A stretch of 5,717 bases of DNA from Syntrophaceae bacterium UBA3084 (GTDB lineage: Bacteria; Desulfobacterota; Syntrophia; Syntrophales; UBA6807): contig DFBI01000216.1 in assembly GCA_002367335.1 (NCBI GenBank), forward strand, positions 7,487-13,203, in the 5' to 3' direction. The notes under the pieces are model-generated. The model was not told where the DNA came from. It saw only the letters and a program-made list of their open reading frames with translations, and made no database searches. Every line of letters begins with the position of its first letter. The stretch's first letter is position 1. Below, one piece after another: positions 1 through 4,480 of the stretch. Position numbers and translations under genes: made by a program.

Positions 1-1092
1 CTGGATCAACTGAGCCGGGATATTGACCAGGCTAATATGCAGCTTAGTTCACTTAAGGAAAGAAAAGTCTACCTCGAAGGGCAAATTGCCAATTTAGATC
101 TTTCGGGACCCGTTGTAACGGCAGGAGGAACAATCGTATCCGGGGGAACCCGGGAAGAACGTCTTAAGTCTCTTCGTCTGCAGCTTATCAACCTTCAGAC
201 CAGCTTATCAGACAAACATCCCGATATTATAAGGCTAAAAAGAGAGATTCATGAACTGGAAGCCCCGACAGAGGAAACAAAAGTCTCTTCTGCTGATACG
301 GAACGGCTCAACGATTTAAAGAATCGTCTTGTAACGATGAAAGTTCAATTAGGCCCACAACATCCTGATGTTGTCAAGCTTTCAAGAGAAGTGGCAAGCC
401 TTTCCAGAGAAATACAAAACTCTGAAAAAGGCAAAACGGTATCCAGGCTTGCTCAAGAGGAGAGAAATCCCGCCTATATGAGTCTTAAAACACAGATAGA
501 GTCTATTAATATAGAGATCAATCACCTCCTTGATGAAAGATTCCGTATCAAGAAAAAAATGAACTATTATCAGAAAAAAATCGAAAACGCTCCACGTGTC
601 GAAAAAGAATATGTCAGTCTGACCACTGATTACGGAAATGCCAGGGAAAAGTACAATGAGATCATGAGCAAGTTGATGGAGGCGCGAGTGGCCAAGGGAA
701 TGGAAGAAACCCAGCATGGTGAACGTTTCACGATCATAGAGCCGGCGGCGAAAGCTGAAGCTCCCGAAAAACCCGACCGGCTTAAAGTTATGCTCATGGG
801 GCTATTCCTATCCTTAGGCGTCGGTGCCGGTCTTGCGTTCCTTCAGGAAAACCTTGATCATTCAATAAAAACGACAGCCGATCTTGACAGCCTCGGAGAT
901 GTCCCCATGTTATCAGCTATCCCTTTAATTGAAAGCGAAGAAGATATAAAGCGTAAGCATAAAAGGATAATTATCGCTGTTTCGCTGGCTATCGGTGTCG
1001 TATGCGTGGCATTGATCGTTATTCATTTTTTTATTATGCCAATCGACATCCTCTGGTTGAAAATCCAGCGGAAATTGATGATACAATTGTAA
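1..1092 (+). CDS. Polysaccharide chain-length determinant (Wzz/GNVR, XrtA-type), 3' part
   Basis: The reading frame is open from base 1 with no start in view, so this is the C-terminal 363 residues of a longer protein; family members are about 450-520 residues. These inner-membrane proteins form periplasmic coiled-coil bells that set polysaccharide chain length and pair with a BY-kinase. Residues (counted from base 1) about 1-200 are charged and heptad-rich, with two similar segments at 54-87 and 102-135, each carrying an HPD motif (73-75 and 121-123). Residues 203-260 resemble the GNVR region (EYVSLTTDYGNAREKYNEI), ending in the proline-rich PEKPDR before the first membrane helix at about 262-282. 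A short loop with VPMLSAIPLI leads to a second hydrophobic helix at about 323-345. There is no Walker motif, so the kinase is a separate protein, encoded next. The N-terminal membrane helix and start lie upstream. An ATG at 37 is internal. The family assignment is firm; the XrtA subtype comes from the gene order. Confidence 0.88.
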   Translation: MDQLSRDIDQANMQLSSLKERKVYLEGQIANLDLSGPVVTAGGTIVSGGTREERLKSLRLQLINLQTSLSDKHPDIIRLKREIHELEAPTEETKVSSADTERLNDLKNRLVTMKVQLGPQHPDVVKLSREVASLSREIQNSEKGKTVSRLAQEERNPAYMSLKTQIESINIEINHLLDERFRIKKKMNYYQKKIENAPRVEKEYVSLTTDYGNAREKYNEIMSKLMEARVAKGMEETQHGERFTIIEPAAKAEAPEKPDRLKVMLMGLFLSLGVGAGLAFLQENLDHSIKTTADLDSLGDVPMLSAIPLIESEEDIKRKHKRIIIAVSLAIGVVCVALIVIHFFIMPIDILWLKIQRKLMIQL

Positions 1093-1103
1093 ACAATCGG
1101 ATT

Positions 1104-1176
1104 CCCTCTCCCTCGAATAAAGGTTGCAGGGCATAAATATCAACAAGAAATCCCCTCTCCCAATGAGGGAAGAGGG
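1104..1176. repeat. C/G-rich palindromic repeat after the chain-length gene
   Basis: CCCTCT plus CCC (1153-1161) pairs with GGG, a bulged A and AGAGGG (1167-1176) around a 5-nt AATGA loop. The same nine bases CCCTCTCCC also occur at 1104-1112 and could compete for the G-rich arm. A related structure, again with two C-rich blocks and one G-rich block, lies at 4384-4420, which suggests a dispersed intergenic repeat family. It starts 12 nt after the stop codon and has no T-run, so it is not a standard intrinsic terminator, although it could stabilise the upstream mRNA end. Confidence 0.6.
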
Positions 1177-1194
1177 TGAGGAGTGTATATCGTA

Positions 1195-1387
1195 ATTCAA
1201 ATGTAACTACTCAGGTAGATAGACTGAAGGCTGAAGACTGTTAGGAAAAGCGGTAATATTGCACACTTTGAAGCCATGTTTGATGCAAAAATCTGCTGTT
1301 TCTCCGCCAAAGCGCCGCAATTGCGCTCTTCCGGCCCCTTCAGCCTAAACAGCTTCAGCCTGACTACGTGAGTAGTTGCATTCAAAT
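1195..1387. repeat. 8-bp target-site duplication around the MITE
   Basis: ATTCAAAT occurs at 1195-1202 and again at 1380-1387, directly abutting the two inverted ends of the 177-bp element. Exact direct repeats immediately outside inverted ends are the expected footprint of transposition. Removing the element and one copy would restore a short A/T-rich leader before the kinase gene. Confidence 0.7.
1203..1379. mobile_element. MITE-like non-autonomous element, 177 bp
   Basis: The left end GTAACTACTCAGGTAG (1203-1218) and right end CTACGTGAGTAGTTGC (1364-1379) are inverted repeats matching at 14 of 16 positions, flanked by 8-bp direct repeats. Internally GGCTGAAG (1229-1236) is mirrored by CTTCAGCC (1353-1360), followed on both arms by a CTGTT(T)AGG-type block, so much of the element could fold into one long imperfect hairpin. 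The left arm has one extra 7-bp CTGAAGG unit (1224-1230), explaining the 7-bp asymmetry of the arms. No transposase is encoded; an open frame across the minus strand looks accidental. A GTAA-type end with an 8-bp duplication is typical of IS66-family elements, so an IS66-type parent is possible, but this is inference. It sits between the chain-length and kinase genes of an otherwise compact cluster. Confidence 0.7.
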
Positions 1388-1401
1388 TAACTAATATTTT
1401 T

Positions 1402-1406
1402 AAGGA
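1402..1406 (+). promoter_or_regulatory. Ribosome-binding site deciding the kinase start
   Basis: AAGGA lies 9 nt before ATG 1416 but only 3 nt before the in-frame GTG 1410. The spacing favours ATG 1416, which also gives the typical family N terminus MSKLRKALDKA. Confidence 0.7.
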
Positions 1407-1415
1407 AATGTGATC

Positions 1416-2237
1416 ATGAGTAAATTAAGAAAAGCCCTTGATAAAGCGAAAGAAGCCAGAGAGGGTCTTGCCGAGGATATTATAATAGACGACAAAATCT
1501 CATCTCCGTTGAGAACTTCGCCGGCAAAGAAACAGGAACAGCGTTTTGAAAAGATCAATCCTGTCTATCACTACACAGCAATTAAACAAATTGATTTTCA
1601 AAACCTTGAAAACAACAAAATTATCTCCATTTGTCATGGAAACGCAGTTGCAGATCAGCTAAAGATTCTCCGGACCCAAATTCTCAGTCAGTTAAAGAAA
1701 CTACAGGAGAACAGTCTCCTCATCACCAGTGCGAATCCCGGTGAAGGCAGAACAGTCACCGCTATTAATCTCGCCATCGCACTTTCTCAACAGATAGATG
1801 GTACCGTTCTTCTTGTAGATGCCGATCTGAGAAAACCTTCCATACATAGTCTTTTGGGATTTGATGCCGAAAATGGTCTTTCCGATTATCTGCGAGGCAA
1901 AGCAGAAATAGCTGATCTTCTGGTAAATCCGGGGATGCACAGGCTGGTAGTTCTTCCCGGCGGTAAACCTATACCAAATTCTTCAGAGCTTTTAGGATCA
2001 CCCCGGATGGAGGACCTCGTTAATGAACTGAAAGAACGTTACACTGACAGGATTATTATTTTCGATAGTCCTCCCCTCTTGACGAGCGCCGATTCATTGG
2101 TTCTTTCTCGTTTCATCGATGGTATTTTAATGGTAGTTGAAGCGGAAAAGACCACCAGGGAGGATCTCAAACGTGCTATAGAACTTCTACGGGACAAACC
2201 GGTTATCGGAACTATACTCAACAAAATACAACAGTAA
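1416..2237 (+). CDS. CpsD/XrtA-associated tyrosine autokinase-like protein, Walker A Lys replaced
   Basis: A 273-residue cytoplasmic P-loop protein of the BY-kinase/MinD-like family that normally autophosphorylates on tyrosine and works with the chain-length protein encoded upstream. The N terminus MSKLRKALDKAKEAR is typical of exosortase-associated kinases. Visible motifs are a Walker A-like NPGEGRT (residues 107-113), Walker A' LLVDADLRKP (132-141, D135 and D137) and Walker B IIIFDSPP (213-220, D217). The conserved Walker A lysine is Arg112 (codon AGA), one transition from AAA, which may lower or abolish ATP hydrolysis. The protein ends at GTILNKIQQ without the tyrosine-rich tail of classical BY-kinases such as Wzc; any target tyrosines would be internal (for example in VYHY near residue 50). 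It lies 17 nt before the ATPase gene, so co-transcription is likely. Family assignment is secure; kinase activity is uncertain. Confidence 0.9.
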   Translation: MSKLRKALDKAKEAREGLAEDIIIDDKISSPLRTSPAKKQEQRFEKINPVYHYTAIKQIDFQNLENNKIISICHGNAVADQLKILRTQILSQLKKLQENSLLITSANPGEGRTVTAINLAIALSQQIDGTVLLVDADLRKPSIHSLLGFDAENGLSDYLRGKAEIADLLVNPGMHRLVVLPGGKPIPNSSELLGSPRMEDLVNELKERYTDRIIIFDSPPLLTSADSLVLSRFIDGILMVVEAEKTTREDLKRAIELLRDKPVIGTILNKIQQ

Positions 2238-2254
2238 TTACACAATATTACTTT

Positions 2255-3430
2255 ATGTACAAATCATTTTACGGCTTCAAAGAAAAACCTTTTAATCTTA
2301 CACCGGACCCCGACTACTTATTTATGAGTCGCGGCCATGAAGAAGTATATACCCATCTCGAGTACGCCATCAGAGAAAACAAAGGATTCATTGTAATCAC
2401 GGGAGAAATCGGCTCCGGCAAAACAACGCTGATTAATTTTCTCTTACGCAAACTGAAGTCAACTATCCAGGTCGCCGTTGTTAATCAAACCCTTGTTAGT
2501 CCTAAACAATTTATAAAAATGGTCTGCCAGGAATTTGAACTTTCCGTAAACGCCATGGATAAAGCTAAAATGCTTGATGTTTTTCACGAATTTTTACTAA
2601 AACAATTCGCCGAAAAGAAACGCGTCACGTTGATAATCGACGAGTCTCAAAATCTACCGGATAAAACAATTGAAGAAATAAGATTACTCTCGAATCTGGA
2701 ATCCGAAAAACATCATTTAATACAGATTTTGCTCGTTGGGCAACCTGAATTAAAATATAAGCTTCAACAGAAAAATCTGGAGCAGTTCATACAGAGAGTT
2801 ACTGTTTACTGGCATCTGGGTGGTCTCGACAAAGATGAATTGAATCAATATATTCGTCACCGGTTATGGGTTGCGGGGACAGAAAACCTTGATATTTTTG
2901 ATCAGGAAGCCGTTGAGGCTTTACACAAGTATTCCAGGGGGATTCCCCGGCTTATTAACATCTTGTGTGATGCCGCCCTTGTTCATGGCTATGCCGACGA
3001 ATTAAAAGTCATTGGCAAAAATGTAATTAACGAAGTAGTAAATATTAGAAATATAGGTGGAATTCTTACTGAGAATATAAAGGATGGGAGGGAAACACGT
3101 CACTCTTCTTCTAAAAAAGACCCCCTTAAACAATTAGATCGTCGGATACGAACCATCGAAAAGAGAATTGATCTATTTGAAAAAATCTTTGTTAACTTAA
3201 ATCAATCATTAGACATCTTTTCTTCGGCTAAAAAAAAGAGGGACAAACTCATTCTTGAACTCACAACAATGTTAAAACAGAGCATGGAAAGTCAAACAAA
3301 GCTGATGTTGGAAATCATTGAGTTAAAACATAAACAAAATGGTGGCGATATTATCAATCATTCAAACAGCCGGGCAGCGCCCGTATCATATCCATCTCCA
3401 AACCAATCCCAGTACAATTCCAAGGATTAG
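2255..3430 (+). CDS. ExeA-like AAA ATPase of XrtA/PEP-CTERM loci, with C-terminal coiled coil
   Basis: A 391-residue ATPase of the ExeA/GspA-like family found in exosortase loci, thought to serve envelope assembly or polysaccharide/protein export; its exact role there is not established. The N terminus MYKSFYGFKEKPFNLTPDPD is the family signature. Walker A is GEIGSGKTT (50-58, K56), Walker B is TLIIDE (125-130), a sensor-like QILLVGQPEL follows at 157-166, and RGIPRLINILCD (228-239) carries the sensor-2 arginine. The core ends near residue 265, the usual length of the short locus-type ATPase. Residues about 285-360 add a charged, heptad-rich probable coiled coil, then a low-complexity Ser/Pro/Asn/Gln tail. 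There is no membrane helix and no peptidoglycan-binding domain. No Shine-Dalgarno sequence is visible before ATG 2255, so translation probably couples to the kinase gene 17 nt upstream. The last 45 bp overlap the convergent receiver gene. Confidence 0.92.
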   Translation: MYKSFYGFKEKPFNLTPDPDYLFMSRGHEEVYTHLEYAIRENKGFIVITGEIGSGKTTLINFLLRKLKSTIQVAVVNQTLVSPKQFIKMVCQEFELSVNAMDKAKMLDVFHEFLLKQFAEKKRVTLIIDESQNLPDKTIEEIRLLSNLESEKHHLIQILLVGQPELKYKLQQKNLEQFIQRVTVYWHLGGLDKDELNQYIRHRLWVAGTENLDIFDQEAVEALHKYSRGIPRLINILCDAALVHGYADELKVIGKNVINEVVNIRNIGGILTENIKDGRETRHSSSKKDPLKQLDRRIRTIEKRIDLFEKIFVNLNQSLDIFSSAKKKRDKLILELTTMLKQSMESQTKLMLEIIELKHKQNGGDIINHSNSRAAPVSYPSPNQSQYNSKD

Positions 3431-3865
3431 CCAGATCGGAATAGAGATAATCAGTCCCCACATCAGTCCATTTACCCTTTTCAGTGACTTTTCCAAATTT
3501 CTAGCATATAATCCTCTTTCAAGTTTTATTTTCACATCTTCAAATTTGAAAGGCTTGGTAACATAATCATACGCTCCGGCTTTTATTGCTTCGATCGCAC
3601 TTTCAATACTTGGATATCCTGTGATCATTAGAAATACAACATTTGTATCCTTTTGCCTTATTTGCTTTAATAATTCCATACCATCCATTTTCGGCATCAT
3701 AAGATCTGAAACAACACTATCGAATTTACCGGGTATGAATTTCTGAAGCGCATCTTCACCGCTATCAGCCGTTACCACAACATATCCAACGTTTGCCAGA
3801 TATTCTTTTAATACAGAACGCACACTCTCTTCATCGTCCACAACCAATATATTTCCTTTAATCAT
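3386..3865 (-). CDS. Membrane-anchored single-domain response regulator (NtrC-type receiver plus TM helix)
   Basis: A 159-residue protein. Residues 4-118 form a complete CheY-like receiver: acidic pair D10/D11 in ILVVDDEES, phospho-acceptor D54 in VVSDLMMPKMDG, switch Thr82 in MITGY, and Lys104 in YDYVTKPF. The stretch GYPSIESAIEAIKAGAYDYVTKPF-like segment (83-106) is typical of receivers from sigma-54 activators (NtrC/AtoC type), but no AAA or DNA-binding domain follows. Instead a short basic linker (121-132) leads to a hydrophobic helix at about 134-156, ending WRWI. The receiver should therefore sit on the cytoplasmic face of the inner membrane, perhaps as a phosphate sink or a docking partner for the polysaccharide machinery (inference). 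No histidine kinase is in view. The gene runs against the cluster, overlaps the ATPase gene tail to tail by 45 bp, and has an unusual G9 tract before its start. Confidence 0.88.
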   Translation of the reverse strand: MIKGNILVVDDEESVRSVLKEYLANVGYVVVTADSGEDALQKFIPGKFDSVVSDLMMPKMDGMELLKQIRQKDTNVVFLMITGYPSIESAIEAIKAGAYDYVTKPFKFEDVKIKLERGLYARNLEKSLKRVNGLMWGLIISIPIWLILGIVLGLVWRWI

Positions 3866-3868
3866 GAT

Positions 3869-3878
3869 CCCCCCCCCT
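3869..3878 (-). promoter_or_regulatory. Ribosome-binding region with a G9 homopolymer
   Basis: Read on the minus strand, AG followed by eight more G (nine G in all, 3877-3869) and then ATC precedes ATG 3865. It supplies the only Shine-Dalgarno-like sequence for the receiver gene. An upstream ATG at 3885 opens a 7-codon frame whose TGA overlaps the receiver ATG as ATGA; adding one G would put that ATG in frame with the receiver. Confidence 0.5.
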
Positions 3879-3956
3879 CGCCCATACTAATGTGGGCTTA
3901 AATTTAACATCTTTTGTGTTTTTCAGCAAAAGATTCTTAACTTTCCCATTTATTTC

Positions 3957-3962
3957 ATTATA
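3957..3962 (-). promoter_or_regulatory. Possible -10 element for the receiver gene
   Basis: The minus strand reads a perfect TATAAT here, about 90 nt before the receiver ATG. No recognisable -35 box lies 16-19 bp upstream and there is no extended -10 TGN, so in an AT-rich spacer this is only a candidate. Confidence 0.25.
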
Positions 3963-4030
3963 CAGCGCCTAATGCTATTAACTTAGGATATTGGCATTTG
4001 TGATCATCATATCTTAGCGGCAAAAACGCA

Positions 4031-4167
4031 CCAACAAAATATGTAGATCATATCTCGCACCAGCATAAAGTGCAGGATTGTAAAAATACTTAACATAGAT
4101 GGCATCATTTTAAATCAACAAAATATGTAGGATCACAATATATACCAACACAAAATGTGAGGTTGTG
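4031..4167. repeat. Degenerate iterated repeats (possible activator sites)
   Basis: Four related segments begin at 4031 (CCAACAAAATATGTA), 4060 (CCAGCATAAAGTGCAGGAT), 4115 (TCAACAAAATATGTAGGATC) and 4145 (CCAACACAAAATGTGAGG). They come as two pairs spaced 29 and 30 bp. The shared core is roughly CCAACA, an A-run, then TGTAGGAT. They lie about 120-255 bp before the candidate sigma-54 promoter, where enhancer sites for an activator would be expected. The 22-bp repeats at 4337 and 4445 share the core TGCAGGAT, so an old dispersed repeat is an alternative. Confidence 0.45.
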
Positions 4168-4284
4168 CTTCAATATACCACATTCACAGGTTCCAATACT
4201 ACTTCGACTTTTGAACCCTATATTCACGCAATACAACTATTTGATTTAATTACATAATAACTATTATATTTTTTCTCATCCCGG

Positions 4285-4300
4285 TGGCATACCTCATGCA
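4285..4300 (+). promoter_or_regulatory. Candidate sigma-54 (-24/-12) promoter for the sugar transferase
   Basis: TGGCATACCTCATGCA matches the sigma-54 consensus TGGCACGN4TTGCW with the essential GG (4286-4287) and GC (4298-4299) at exact spacing. Mismatches are C to T, G to A and one T to A at the less conserved positions. Transcription would begin near 4311, leaving a leader of about 170 nt containing the palindromic element. Control of XrtA/PEP-CTERM genes by PrsK/PrsR with RpoN is known from other bacteria, which supports but does not prove this call. Confidence 0.45.
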
Positions 4301-4336
4301 GTAATACATCAATAGTATATATATGCTGACAAAACT

Positions 4337-4358
4337 AAAGTTGCAGGATACAATAAAG
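4337..4358. repeat. 22-bp direct repeat, left copy
   Basis: This starts AAAGTTGCAGGATAC and ends AATAAAG, and is identical over 22 bp to 4445-4466, 108 bp away. The two copies bracket the 71-bp palindromic element. A degenerate relative (AAAGGTTGCAGG) lies at 1119-1130 beside the other C/G-rich hairpin. Confidence 0.85.
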
Positions 4359-4365
4359 ACACTAC

Positions 4366-4436
4366 CGTAAAAAGTCCAAAATGCCCCCTCCCCTTTATCC
4401 CCTCCCACTAGGGGAGGGGAAATTAGACTTTTTACG
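4366..4436. mobile_element. 71-bp palindromic MITE/REP-like element
   Basis: Perfect 11-bp inverted ends, CGTAAAAAGTC (4366-4376) and GACTTTTTACG (4426-4436), enclose a strong hairpin: TCCCCTCCC (4398-4406) pairs with GGGAGGGGA (4412-4420) over a 5-nt loop. A second C-rich block at 4385-4393 could pair with the same G-rich arm instead. No protein is encoded. If transcription starts near 4311, the element lies in the mRNA leader of the sugar transferase and could affect elongation or translation. It is bracketed by 22-bp direct repeats, though not directly abutted by them, so they are not a simple target duplication. Confidence 0.6.
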
Positions 4437-4444
4437 AAGCCGTC

Positions 4445-4466
4445 AAAGTTGCAGGATACAATAAAG
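4445..4466. repeat. 22-bp direct repeat, right copy
   Basis: Identical to 4337-4358. It ends 4 nt before the GGAG ribosome-binding site of the sugar transferase, so it forms the last part of that gene's leader. Confidence 0.85.
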
Positions 4467-4470
4467 TAAC

Positions 4471-4474
4471 GGAG
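4471..4474 (+). promoter_or_regulatory. Ribosome-binding site of the sugar transferase
   Basis: GGAG lies 6 nt before ATG 4481 and 9 nt before the second in-frame ATG 4484. Both spacings work, so the start may be either codon. Confidence 0.65.
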
Positions 4475-4480
4475 AAAAAT

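Larger units (their letters stand above)
3886..4480. other. AT-rich divergent intergenic region
   Basis: The 595 bp between the translation-start regions of the receiver gene (leftward) and the sugar transferase gene (rightward) hold no convincing gene. Contents from left to right are a possible leftward -10, a block of degenerate repeats (4031-4167), a candidate sigma-54 promoter (4285-4300), and the direct-repeat/palindrome complex (4337-4466). In 4170-4284 I see only AT-rich sequence with no clear structure. Confidence 0.7.

Noticed and set aside
1197..1385. 62-codon open frame on the minus strand
   Set aside because: It lies wholly within the MITE and its duplications, ends in the inverted repeat, and shows no ribosome-binding site or recognisable domain; it is best explained as an accidental frame of the repeat.
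1376..1397. Sigma-70 promoter just before the kinase gene
   Set aside because: TTGCAT and TAATAT are separated by only 10 bp, and the implied start would fall on the ribosome-binding site.
1410..1415. GTG at 1410 as the kinase start
   Set aside because: It is only 3 nt from AAGGA, while ATG 1416 has 9-nt spacing and gives the family-typical MSK N terminus.
3992..4007. TGGCA at 3992 and at 4100 as further sigma-54 sites
   Set aside because: Neither has GC at the -12 position with correct spacing.
4031..4167. CRISPR array
   Set aside because: The repeats are degenerate, few and not separated by uniform unique spacers, and no cas gene is present.
4398..4436. Intrinsic terminator from the C/G hairpin and T5 run
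   Set aside because: The T-run lies 8 nt after the stem and belongs to the element's inverted end; it also sits upstream of, not after, a gene in that direction.
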